Made by a program: the position numbers and the translations under genes
The notes under the pieces: model-generated
Told to the model about the DNA's origin: nothing
The model's input: the letters and a program-made list of their open reading frames with translations, nothing else
The model's database searches: none
Shown here: positions 8,759 to 16,654 of the stretch, piece after piece
How the letters are laid out: every line of letters begins with the position of its first letter
How positions within the stretch are numbered: the first letter of the stretch is position 1
Assembly (NCBI RefSeq): GCF_014836495.1
Contig: NZ_JACSQT010000018.1
Span: forward strand, 1-45,910
DNA: 45,910 bases
Direction: 5' to 3'
Origin: Cytobacillus stercorigallinarum
Lineage (GTDB): Bacteria; Bacillota; Bacilli; Bacillales; Cytobacillaceae

Positions 8759-9634
8759 GTGTTAATAGAACAATTAATTAATGGACTGACATTGGGCAGC
8801 ATTTATGCAATTGTTGCCCTTGGATTTACTTTAGTATTTGGCGTATTAGGTATTATCAATATGGCACATGGCGAGATCTTTATGTTTGGGGCATTTATTG
8901 GAGTAATGATTACATCGACATTAAATGCCCCCTTATGGGTCGCTTTTCTAGGTGCGATTATCATTACGGCTATTATGGGTTACTTATTGGAGAGGTTTGC
9001 TTTAAGACCGTTAAGGCATAAACAAGGTGTATCACATCTAGCTCCACTAATAAGTACAATAGGTGTTTCTATTCTGTTAGAGAACTTATCACACCATCTT
9101 TTTGGTGCAGGGAATCATCCATTCAGAACAAGCTTTGCTGAAATCAGTTTTCAAATTGGATCAATTACCATTTATTTAGTACAAATCGTTATTTTTGTCA
9201 TTTCTATCGTGTTAATGCTCGTATTAACCTTTTGGTTAGGTAAAACCAGAGCTGGAAAAGCATTAAGAGCAACGGCAGAAAATCTAGAAACGGCGAGTCT
9301 CTTAGGTGTCGATACGAAAAAAACCATTTTGATGACAGTGATCATTGCTTCAGCTATGGGTGGAATAGCTGGTATATTGGTCGGCATGGCTTTTAACTCA
9401 GTAACGCCGCAGATGGGTCTATCAATGGGCTTAAAAGGTTTAGCAATTATCATTCTTGGGGGAATGGGCAGTGTGAGAGGTGCCATGTTAGGTGGCCTCA
9501 TTTTAGGATTAGCGGAAACCTTCATCGTTGTATACGGAGATTCAGGCTATCGAGATGCTATTGCATTCTTAGCAATTATTATTATTCTTCTCATTCGGCC
9601 GCAAGGGTTGTTTGGCCAGAAAATATCAACGTAA
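8759..9634 (+). CDS. livH: Branched-chain amino acid ABC transporter permease LivH
   Basis: A 291-residue LivH-type inner permease with about eight membrane helices. NGLTLGSIYAIVALGFTLVFG at the N-terminus and the conserved GLKGLAIIILGGMGSVRGAMLGG near residues 223-245 are family hallmarks. It starts with GTG after AAGGTGAG. It lies 30 bases after livJ and 15 before livM. It pairs with LivM to form the membrane channel. Confidence 0.92.
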   Translation: MLIEQLINGLTLGSIYAIVALGFTLVFGVLGIINMAHGEIFMFGAFIGVMITSTLNAPLWVAFLGAIIITAIMGYLLERFALRPLRHKQGVSHLAPLISTIGVSILLENLSHHLFGAGNHPFRTSFAEISFQIGSITIYLVQIVIFVISIVLMLVLTFWLGKTRAGKALRATAENLETASLLGVDTKKTILMTVIIASAMGGIAGILVGMAFNSVTPQMGLSMGLKGLAIIILGGMGSVRGAMLGGLILGLAETFIVVYGDSGYRDAIAFLAIIIILLIRPQGLFGQKIST

Positions 9635-9649
9635 GAAGGTGAACGCAGG

Positions 9650-10627
9650 ATGCTAGCAGAATTAATTAATCCGTACTATTTACAAGTAGGTTGCTTTATT
9701 TTAATTAATATTATTTTAGGTATCAGTGTATATATAACTTTATCAACAGGACAGTTATCATTGGCGAATGCTGGTTTCATGGGAATTGGCGCTTATACAT
9801 CAGCACTATTAACGATTCATTTTGATTTGCCTATTATTATCGGTATTATCATCGGTGCATTAGTTGCCGCTTTATGTGGAGTACTAATTGGTATTCCAAC
9901 ATTAAGGCTTCAGGGAGTTTATTTAGCCATTGTAACCTTAGGTTTTGGAGAAGTTATTCGTGTTATTTTTGTCAATTGGGAAACCTTAACGAATGGCTCA
10001 GTAGGTATATCAGGAATCCCTCATATAGGTAGAGAAATACTGAAAACATTACAAGGGTTTGGCTTTCAACCGATGTCTATTGGATTACAAAATAATCAAT
10101 TTATATTTTTAAGTATTTTTATCCTCCTATTATTAATTACCATCTTTGTGATTTGGTTTTTCAGAAGACAGCACCAATCAAGAGTGGGGAGAGCTTTTGC
10201 GGCGATTAAATTAGATGAAAAAGCTGCGGAATCAATGGGTATCAATATCACTTATTATAAAGTTTTAGCCTTTGCGCAAGGTGCACTTGTTGCCGGGTTT
10301 GCGGGTGCAATGTATGCTCATATACTTGCTTATATTAGCCCAGCCGATTTTGCCTATCATCGTGCGGTGGAAATTTTAATCTTTGTTGTGTTCGGTGGTA
10401 GTGAAGTGATTTGGGGTCCAATATTCGGAGCATTCTTCTTAACATTAATGCCTGAAGTGCTAAGGTTTATTAGTGAATATCGCTATATGATTTATGGACT
10501 GATCATCATTATTATGATGGCTGTCCGCCCACAAGGACTTATCGATGTGCCATTATTGAAGGCTTTAAGTAAAAAGGGTAGAAAAAGGGGGCAGAAGCAT
10601 GGTACTGGAAATCACAAAAGTATGTAA
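9650..10627 (+). CDS. livM: Branched-chain amino acid ABC transporter permease LivM
   Basis: A 325-residue LivM-type permease. Visible hallmarks are LSTGQLSLANAGFMGIGAY in the first third, AIKLDEKAAESMGIN in the cytoplasmic coupling region, and GGSEVIWGPIFGAFFL near the end. The C-terminal tail is basic (KKGRKRGQKHGTGNHK), partly because its last 29 bases overlap the start of livG and encode that gene's ribosome binding site. Confidence 0.92.
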   Translation: MLAELINPYYLQVGCFILINIILGISVYITLSTGQLSLANAGFMGIGAYTSALLTIHFDLPIIIGIIIGALVAALCGVLIGIPTLRLQGVYLAIVTLGFGEVIRVIFVNWETLTNGSVGISGIPHIGREILKTLQGFGFQPMSIGLQNNQFIFLSIFILLLLITIFVIWFFRRQHQSRVGRAFAAIKLDEKAAESMGINITYYKVLAFAQGALVAGFAGAMYAHILAYISPADFAYHRAVEILIFVVFGGSEVIWGPIFGAFFLTLMPEVLRFISEYRYMIYGLIIIIMMAVRPQGLIDVPLLKALSKKGRKRGQKHGTGNHKSM

Positions 10628-11372
10628 AAATTTTGGTGGATTAAGTGCTTTGACTGATGTTACCTTCTCAATAAATGAAGGAGAAATTTTTGGTTTAATA
10701 GGGCCAAATGGAGCCGGTAAAACAACGATGTTCAATTTGATCACGTCCATGTTTACACCAACTTCAGGCCAAATTACTTTTAAAGATGAAGATATAACAA
10801 CGATGAAATCCCATCATATTACTGAAAAAGGGATATGCCGGACGTTTCAGAATATCCGCTTATTTCCCGAAATGTCGGCACTAGAAAATGTCATGGTCGG
10901 GCAACATTCCCGCACTCGTTCAGGGGTATTAAAAAGTGTCTTTCGTACAGTGTCACAAAAGAAAGAAGAAGCAAAAATTAAAGATATAGCTGAAGAACTT
11001 TTAGACTTTGTCGGATTATCTACTTTTTCTGATCTCACTTCAGATAATCTCGCTTATGGACAACAAAGGCGACTCGAGATTGCACGCGCACTTGCCAGTG
11101 AGCCAAAAGTACTCCTGCTTGATGAACCGGCAGCTGGTATGAACGAGACTGAGACAAGTGATTTGTTTGATTTAATTAAGAAGATTCAACAGAAGGGTAT
11201 AACGGTTTTAATTATTGAACATGATATGCCACTTGTGATGAAATTATGTGATCGCATAGCTGTATTAAACTTTGGCAAAAAAATTGCAGAAGGTACTCCG
11301 CTTGAGATACAGAACCACCCAGAAGTAATTGAAGCTTATCTCGGTAAGGAGGAGGAAGATCAATATGCTTGA
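10599..11372 (+). CDS. livG: Branched-chain amino acid ABC transporter ATPase LivG
   Basis: A 257-residue ATPase with Walker A GPNGAGKTT, a Q-loop region ICRTFQNIRLFPEMSALENV, signature LAYGQQRRLEIARAL, Walker B LLLDEPAAGM and switch region IIEHDM. LAYGQ in place of LSGGQ is normal for LivG. The ATG lies inside the end of livM after AGGGGG. The last 8 bases overlap livF, so coupling of translation is likely. Confidence 0.93.
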   Translation: MVLEITKVCKNFGGLSALTDVTFSINEGEIFGLIGPNGAGKTTMFNLITSMFTPTSGQITFKDEDITTMKSHHITEKGICRTFQNIRLFPEMSALENVMVGQHSRTRSGVLKSVFRTVSQKKEEAKIKDIAEELLDFVGLSTFSDLTSDNLAYGQQRRLEIARALASEPKVLLLDEPAAGMNETETSDLFDLIKKIQQKGITVLIIEHDMPLVMKLCDRIAVLNFGKKIAEGTPLEIQNHPEVIEAYLGKEEEDQYA

Positions 11373-12075
11373 AGTTAGTGGTATTCATGCAGGTTATGGG
11401 AAAATTCAAGTGTTAAAAGATGTATCGCTAGAAGTGGAAGAAGGAACGATTGTAACCATCTTAGGGGCAAATGGTGCTGGGAAATCAACCACAATGAAAA
11501 GTGTATCCGGATTATTAAAACCTTCTGCAGGGAAGATCTCTTTTCTTGGTGAAGATGTAACGGGGTTACGTCCTGATCAGCTCTTAAGAAAGGGGATTGC
11601 CCTCGTTCCTGAGGGAAGACAGATTCTTGCAGGTATGACAGTGCTAGAGAATTTAGAAATGGGTGCTTATCATAGGAAAGATTCCGAGATAGACTCAGAT
11701 TTAAATAAAATGCTTGAGCGCTTTCCTATTTTGAAGGAACGTGAAAAGCAGCTTGGGGGGACATTATCTGGTGGCCAACAGCAGATGCTTGCCATTGCTC
11801 GAGCAATTATGAGTAGGCCGAAATTGTTGTTATTAGATGAGCCTTCTATGGGATTAGCTCCCCTTGTTGTGGCCGATATTTTTAAAATCATTAAAGAGAT
11901 TAATCAATCAGGAACGACTGTATTATTAGTAGAACAAAATGCGAGACAAGCTCTAAAGATATCAGATAAAGGTTATGTGCTTGAAACGGGGAAAATGGTT
12001 GCAAGTGGCAATGCAACAGAATTATTAAGTGATGCCCGTATTATGGAAGCGTATCTTGGAAAGAGATCAAGTTAA
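11365..12075 (+). CDS. livF: Branched-chain amino acid ABC transporter ATPase LivF
   Basis: A 236-residue ATPase with Walker A GANGAGKST, signature LSGGQQQMLAIARA, Walker B LLLDEPSMGLAP and the LivF-typical LLVEQNARQAL. A longer in-frame reading begins at 11329, but the strong AAGGAGGAGG at 11346-11355 points to the ATG at 11365. Its first bases overlap the livG stop. It is the last gene of the operon and is followed by a terminator. Confidence 0.93.
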   Translation: MLEVSGIHAGYGKIQVLKDVSLEVEEGTIVTILGANGAGKSTTMKSVSGLLKPSAGKISFLGEDVTGLRPDQLLRKGIALVPEGRQILAGMTVLENLEMGAYHRKDSEIDSDLNKMLERFPILKEREKQLGGTLSGGQQQMLAIARAIMSRPKLLLLDEPSMGLAPLVVADIFKIIKEINQSGTTVLLVEQNARQALKISDKGYVLETGKMVASGNATELLSDARIMEAYLGKRSS

Positions 12076-12100
12076 GATGATGTAATTACCTCCACATCAG

Positions 12101-12145
12101 AAGACTAGAGGAGATCTGTTAAAAAACGGTCCCGCTAGTCTTTTT
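12101..12145 (+). terminator. Terminator of the liv operon
   Basis: AAGACTAG (12101-12108) pairs with CTAGTCTT (12135-12142), with a partly paired interior, and is followed by a T run. Confidence 0.75.
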
Positions 12146-12218
12146 AGTTTGTAAATTTGTCTCAGTTTGATATTTGTAGAGGTTTATCAAAAAGAGGCGA
12201 CAATAAATTGGAAGCGAA

Positions 12219-12371
12219 ATGAAAAAGGAATTTGGAGATAATGAGAAGATGGGCTTCATGGATGTTAATGGACTTGAGTAGTATCTATTAAAAGTGAAAC
12301 AAGGTCAAAGAGGGTTGACGATTAAAAGTGAAGGAATGAAAGTATTGATTGACTTTCATTTTATCCTGTGA
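12219..12371 (+). pseudogene. Possible remnant of a small gene, interrupted by one stop
   Basis: From ATG 12219 a frame of 20 codons ends at TAG 12279-12281. The same frame then stays open for 29 more codons to TGA 12369. The joined product would be about 49 residues, polar and Lys-rich, and I do not recognise it. The second half overlaps the promoter of the next gene. There is no good ribosome site, so this may be chance. Confidence 0.15.
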
Positions 12372-12395
12372 AATAATCTACCTAACGGTCGTTAG
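12349..12395 (+). promoter_or_regulatory. Promoter plus palindromic operator of the TetR/SMR operon
   Basis: TTGACT (12349-12354), a 17-base spacer and AATAAT (12372-12377) form a good promoter. The inverted repeat CTAACGGTCGTTAG (12382-12395) lies at the expected transcription start, just before the TetR-family gene. The half-site and placement are typical of an autorepressor operator. Confidence 0.7.
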
Positions 12396-12412
12396 TTAAG
12401 GGAGTGTGATAA

Positions 12413-12997
12413 TTGATGAGTGCAGAACTTATTCGTGATGTTGCGCTAGTCCATTTTGCAGATAAGGGATATGAGGGAGCATCTTTACAGGATATAGCCA
12501 CAGATGTAGGTATTAAGAAACCGTCGATATATGCTCATTTTAAAGGAAAAGATGACTTGTTTTTACATGTTGCAAACTATGTGTTTCAGCAGGAAAAGCG
12601 GAAGATGATTACCTTATTTGCTTCGAGAAAAAATTATTCATTAGAAGAGAATTTAGTTTATTTTTTTGATTGGATTGTCGAGGAAAACAAGCATAACGAA
12701 CATGCAAAATTTTTACTGAGAGTGTCTTACTTCCCTCCAGCGAAACTTTATAATGAGGTAATGAGAATAGTCAATCCATTCTTTGCAGATATGGAAAGAT
12801 TGTTAGCAAAATATATGAGAAAACACTCGAGCGTAGAAAATGACGAAAAAAAGTATCTGGATGAAGCACTTGCTTATATTACGATTGTTGATGGTGCTGT
12901 TATTGACCTTATTTTTAGTGGAGAAGACAGCTATTACAGGAGGGTTCGAGCTATCTGGCCGATATACTTTAAAGGCGTACAAACAATAAACAACTAG
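12413..12997 (+). CDS. TetR/AcrR family transcriptional repressor
   Basis: This is a 194-residue TetR-family regulator. The N-terminal helix-turn-helix pattern GYEGASLQDIATDVGIKKPSIYAHFKGKDDLF (residues about 22-53, shown here in short form) is unmistakable. The rest is a helical ligand domain. Start may be TTG 12413 or ATG 12416; the GGGAG site is 8 or 11 bases away. It is the first gene of an operon with a paired SMR drug efflux transporter, starting 15 bases downstream. An operator-like palindrome covers its transcription start. The simple model is self-repression released by an effluxed cationic compound. Confidence 0.88.
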   Translation: MMSAELIRDVALVHFADKGYEGASLQDIATDVGIKKPSIYAHFKGKDDLFLHVANYVFQQEKRKMITLFASRKNYSLEENLVYFFDWIVEENKHNEHAKFLLRVSYFPPAKLYNEVMRIVNPFFADMERLLAKYMRKHSSVENDEKKYLDEALAYITIVDGAVIDLIFSGEDSYYRRVRAIWPIYFKGVQTINN

Positions 12998-13012
12998 AAA
13001 GAAGGGGTATAG

Positions 13013-13366
13013 ATGACTAGACATTGGTTACTTGTACTTTTAGCAGGTGTGTTAGAGGTTGGTTGGGTATCAGGATTAAAATATGCTCAAAACACGTTGG
13101 AATGGATTGCTACTGGAATTATTATTACGTTAAGTTTTATTATATTAATTCTTGCTACGAAGCATTTACCAGTAGGTACAGTTTACGCAGTATTTGCTGG
13201 TTTAGGTACAGCAGGTACAGTAATAGTAGAAATGGTTGTTTTCGGAGAGCCATTTAAATTGATGAAAGTACTATTAATTATTATGCTTCTAGCGGGTGTA
13301 GTCGGGTTGAAGTTATTATCTGACCGTGCACCAGTAGAGAATGTTGAAAAAGGAGGATCTCAATAA
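13013..13366 (+). CDS. Small multidrug resistance (SMR) transporter subunit, YkkC-like
   Basis: A 117-residue four-helix SMR protein. The essential membrane Glu is present at residue 15 in AGVLEVGW, and GTVYAVFAGLGTAGTV matches the third-helix signature. A charged tail of about 15 residues follows helix 4. Its stop codon shares one base with the next gene's ATG (TAATG), which encodes a second SMR protein. This arrangement is as in YkkC/YkkD-type two-component SMR pumps that export cations or guanidinium-like compounds. Confidence 0.88.
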   Translation: MTRHWLLVLLAGVLEVGWVSGLKYAQNTLEWIATGIIITLSFIILILATKHLPVGTVYAVFAGLGTAGTVIVEMVVFGEPFKLMKVLLIIMLLAGVVGLKLLSDRAPVENVEKGGSQ

Positions 13367-13677
13367 TGTACTGGATTGCCTTAGTTATTGCAGGTTGCTT
13401 TGAGGTTCTCGGTGTATACCATTTGAAGAAAGTAGCTGAAAAGCAATGGAAATCTATTATTTTCCTTGCTTTATCATTTGCAATTAGTTTTTCTTTACTT
13501 TCATTTGCTATGACGGATATTGCTATGGGTACTGCTTACGCTATCTGGACAGGAATAGGTACCGTTGGAGCAGCGATAGTAGGGATGGTCGTTTTTAATG
13601 AACCGAGAGAATGGAAAAGACTTGTTTGTATTGCGCTTATCTTAGGCGCAGCGATTGGCTTAAAATTAATCTCCTAG
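13366..13677 (+). CDS. Small multidrug resistance (SMR) transporter subunit, YkkD-like
   Basis: A 103-residue four-helix SMR protein lacking the charged tail of its partner. The conserved Glu is at residue 13 (AGCFEVLG). MGTAYAIWTGIGTVGAAIVG is the helix-3 motif. Translation is coupled to the upstream subunit by a TAATG overlap. The two subunits probably insert in opposite orientation and work as a heterodimer. The operon ends at the terminator at 13688. Confidence 0.9.
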   Translation: MYWIALVIAGCFEVLGVYHLKKVAEKQWKSIIFLALSFAISFSLLSFAMTDIAMGTAYAIWTGIGTVGAAIVGMVVFNEPREWKRLVCIALILGAAIGLKLIS

Positions 13678-13687
13678 GTGTAAAAAT

Positions 13688-13724
13688 AAAAGGCAGCGAA
13701 GCTTTTAGTCGCTGCCTTTTATTA
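13688..13724. terminator. Bidirectional terminator between SMR operon and synthase gene
   Basis: AAAAGGCAGCGA (13688-13699) pairs perfectly with 13709-13720. A or T runs flank both sides, so it can end transcription of both convergent units. Confidence 0.88.
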
Positions 13725-14555
13725 TGACGTTTTCTTTATTACTTTATTTACAGTTTCATTTACTTCATCACGAGTCATTTTTTCTCGACCGTCGACTAAC
13801 GCTTTTAATGTTCCATGGGCAAGTGAGAGTGGTATTTGACAGAAATTCACGATCGTCTCTGTCTCGATATTCGCTACGTACTCGTCAGCTAGAGATAGAT
13901 TTTTATGCGCATAATCAAACATATCGTCTAGGCTATAACTATCTGGGAAAAAGCTTACACCACGTTCTGCATCTTCTTTATAATTTCTTAAAATGTTTAC
14001 AGCTTGAAGTCCACGACCGAATCCAATTCCAAGCTCTTTATCGGCTTCAGTTCCATCATACCATTTCCATATGTCGGTTAACATCACACCAACTAATCCT
14101 GCAACTGTATACGTATATTGATCAAGGTCCGCTTCTGATTGTATCTGCCAATCTTTATCCACCCAGTCACCCATTCCGGATGCCATGATTGCAGTTGACT
14201 CAACTACTTTTATTCTAATTTCATCTGGACAGAAGGAAATCCAATCATATAGGCGAAGAGTAACTTCTGGTAATTCGTATTCAAATGGCTTGAACATCTC
14301 ATTAAAGATTTCTTTACTGTATTGAGCGGATTGAAGGGCGTCACCGATATCATGCAATAGTTTGCTTTTGATAGCTGGTTCCAAGTCAGGATGATCTTCA
14401 ATTTCATCAATAGCGCGCATACAAAGGTAAGCAGATGCAACGGTTTCTCTTAGCTCTGTTACTAATAAACTGATTGGAATGAAAAAAGTACGGCTTGTCT
14501 CTCTTAATGTTTCAATAACATCATTATGTAATTGGTCGTGATTCGTATTTTTCAC
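13722..14555 (-). CDS. Squalene/phytoene synthase family protein
   Basis: This is a 277-residue isoprenoid synthase-fold protein. The first Asp-rich motif reads DEIED (in RAIDEIEDHP, about residues 48-52). The second lies in QAVNILRNYKEDAERGVSFFP, where the first Asp of the usual DxxED reads Asn. Family members join two farnesyl or geranylgeranyl diphosphates. The B. subtilis relative YisP is instead reported as a farnesyl diphosphate phosphatase. The altered motif and the absence of other isoprenoid genes make that alternative possible here. The start is GTG after AAAGGA. The gene stands alone and shares a terminator with the SMR operon. Confidence 0.8.
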   Translation of the reverse strand: MKNTNHDQLHNDVIETLRETSRTFFIPISLLVTELRETVASAYLCMRAIDEIEDHPDLEPAIKSKLLHDIGDALQSAQYSKEIFNEMFKPFEYELPEVTLRLYDWISFCPDEIRIKVVESTAIMASGMGDWVDKDWQIQSEADLDQYTYTVAGLVGVMLTDIWKWYDGTEADKELGIGFGRGLQAVNILRNYKEDAERGVSFFPDSYSLDDMFDYAHKNLSLADEYVANIETETIVNFCQIPLSLAHGTLKALVDGREKMTRDEVNETVNKVIKKTS

Positions 14556-14871
14556 CTTTTATCGCATCCTTTAGTTTTATAATTTAAAGTAAGTTACTTT
14601 TTACCATGTTCTGATAACATACACCTGATGCATGTTAGTATATGGATTACAAAGGAAATTTATCATATAGTTAAAAAATTCCTTATGATTGAATAATAGG
14701 TTAATGCTTAGTAAGTATTAATAAAAATAATTAAGATAAGTATGTTAAATTATGTTTAAATGAAGAACATCTTTTGAAAAAATGAATGTTCTCTACCTCT
14801 AAAAAATTTTAACATAACATCAAAGAAATAAAAATCAGAATGAATTATTTAAAAATTATGTAAAAAGGTAT
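14556..14871. other. AT-rich divergent promoter region with an inverted repeat
   Basis: This 316-base region must hold promoters for the leftward synthase gene and the rightward ABC exporter. The only clear structure is AGAACAT (14764-14770) facing ATGTTCT (14786-14792) across 15 bases. Several very short open frames (4-7 codons) lie here, none with a clear ribosome site. Confidence 0.4.
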
Positions 14872-14949
14872 ATGATAGGTCATATCTATTTAGTTAAACG
14901 AAGTATTAGTTTGGGGGACAGCTATGACAAAGATACTCAAATTTATTAA
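14872..14949 (+). CDS. Possible 25-codon leader ORF overlapping the ABC exporter start
   Basis: ATG 14872 follows AAAAAGGT and opens a 25-residue frame that ends 26 bases inside the next gene. Its start codon lies within the inverted repeat ATATGA-tagg-TCATAT (14870-14885). In B. subtilis the related bmrCD genes are preceded by a translated leader (bmrB) used for antibiotic-sensed attenuation. This ORF is much shorter and not recognisably similar, so that role is only a suggestion. Confidence 0.25.
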   Translation: MIGHIYLVKRSISLGDSYDKDTQIY

Positions 14950-16654
14950 ACCTTATCGAATCGCAGCATATATTGCATTAATACTTATGCTTATTGAGTT
15001 ATCAGTTGAATTGCTTCAACCATTATTAATCGGCAAAATTATTGACGAGGGAATTCTAAATAATGATATGAGTGTGGTCCTTTATTGGGGAGGTATGATG
15101 CTCGTGCTCTCATTAATTGCCTTCTTTTCAGGAATTACAAACTCATATTATGCAGCGTATGTTGGACAAAATTTAGGATTTAGTATTCGAAAGAAATTAA
15201 TGAAAAAGGTGCAATCTTTTTCATTCACCAACTTTAATACCTTTCCTCACGCTTCCCTGATTACAAGAATGACCAATGATGTGACACAAGTGCAAAATAT
15301 CGTGTTTATGGGCTTGAGAATTATGTTAAGGGCTCCTTTGCTCATTATAGGTAGTCTTATATTAGCTGTTCTAGTAAATTGGCAGTTAGCGCTTATATTT
15401 CTAATTACCATACCGATTGTAGTGGTCTTCCTAGTTGTTGTAATGACTAAAGGTGGTAAGATGTTCAGGTCTGTACAACAGAAACTGGATACAGTCAATA
15501 ATGTCATGCAGGAGAGTTTAATAGGCTTAAGATTGATTAAAGCGTATAACCGCAGAACTCATGAAGTAAAGAAGTTTACGAATGTAAGTAATAACTTAAG
15601 GGAACAAACAGCAAGCGCCCTAAGATTGATGGAAGCAGCTATGCCTGCTTTACTATTCATAATGAATGTTTGTATTATCTTTATTTTATGGATTGGCAGA
15701 GAACAATTACAAGCGACAAATATAGAAGTGGGGGAAGTCGTTTCAATTATTAATTATGCTACGAGAATGACTACTGCCTTTTCGATGTTTTCATTTATCA
15801 TTATGGCTTTTTCGAGAGCTCGTGCTTCATCGGAGCGGATTGTAGAAGTACTTGAAGCGAAGATTGATTTAGAAGATGAAGAAGATGGCAAAAGCCTTGA
15901 ACAGTTAAAAGGAGCGGTTACATTTGAGCATGTCTCATTTAGGTACCCAGGGATGTCTTCATATGTATTAAAAGATATTAGTTTTCATGTTCGTCCAGGG
16001 GAAACTGTCGCTATTTTGGGTAGTACAGGTGCGGGTAAAAGTTCTATTCTACAACTTATTCCTAGATTATATGATCCGACTGAGGGTGCAGTTTATGTGG
16101 ATGGTATGAATTTGAAAGATATTAAAATGGATGATTTACGAAAGAGGATCGGCTTTACCCCTCAAGAGTCCATCTTATTTAGTGGTACAGTAGAAGAAAA
16201 CTTAGCATGGGGTAAATCAGACGCGAGTTTATCCGAAATGAAAGCGGCGGCAAAAGACGCGCAAATACATGAAACCATTACTGATCTAAAAGATGGCTAT
16301 GAAACAAAATTAGGACAAAAAGGAATTAATTTATCTGGAGGTCAAAAGCAAAGATTATCTGTTGCTCGTGCTTTAATAAGAAAGCCTAATATCCTCATTC
16401 TAGATGATAGTACGAGTGCCTTAGATTTGCAAACAGAGTCCAAAGTATTGGATGCCATTGATGAATATAAATGTACTTTATTCATTGTCACACAAAAATT
16501 AAGTACTGCCAAAAGAGCGGATAAAATTATGCTTATAGATGATGGGAAAATCATTGAAGAGGGTACACATGATCAATTGATGAATACATCTGCTCTTTAT
16601 CGTGAAATAGCTTATTCTCAGTCAGAACAGGGGGCTATGGATCGTGTTTACTAA
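14924..16654 (+). CDS. Heterodimeric ABC multidrug exporter, degenerate-site subunit (BmrC/YheI-like)
   Basis: This 576-residue half-transporter has a six-helix membrane domain (about residues 15-300) and a nucleotide-binding domain (about 328-570). Walker A is GSTGAGKSS (366-374), the signature LSGGQKQR is intact, and Walker B ILILDDS places Asp 495 where the catalytic Glu should be. The switch His is Gln (IVTQKLST). This is the pattern of the non-catalytic partner in BmrC/BmrD and TM287/288 type exporters. The end overlaps the partner gene by 11 bases. Likely substrates are hydrophobic drugs, inferred from family. Confidence 0.88.
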   Translation: MTKILKFIKPYRIAAYIALILMLIELSVELLQPLLIGKIIDEGILNNDMSVVLYWGGMMLVLSLIAFFSGITNSYYAAYVGQNLGFSIRKKLMKKVQSFSFTNFNTFPHASLITRMTNDVTQVQNIVFMGLRIMLRAPLLIIGSLILAVLVNWQLALIFLITIPIVVVFLVVVMTKGGKMFRSVQQKLDTVNNVMQESLIGLRLIKAYNRRTHEVKKFTNVSNNLREQTASALRLMEAAMPALLFIMNVCIIFILWIGREQLQATNIEVGEVVSIINYATRMTTAFSMFSFIIMAFSRARASSERIVEVLEAKIDLEDEEDGKSLEQLKGAVTFEHVSFRYPGMSSYVLKDISFHVRPGETVAILGSTGAGKSSILQLIPRLYDPTEGAVYVDGMNLKDIKMDDLRKRIGFTPQESILFSGTVEENLAWGKSDASLSEMKAAAKDAQIHETITDLKDGYETKLGQKGINLSGGQKQRLSVARALIRKPNILILDDSTSALDLQTESKVLDAIDEYKCTLFIVTQKLSTAKRADKIMLIDDGKIIEEGTHDQLMNTSALYREIAYSQSEQGAMDRVY

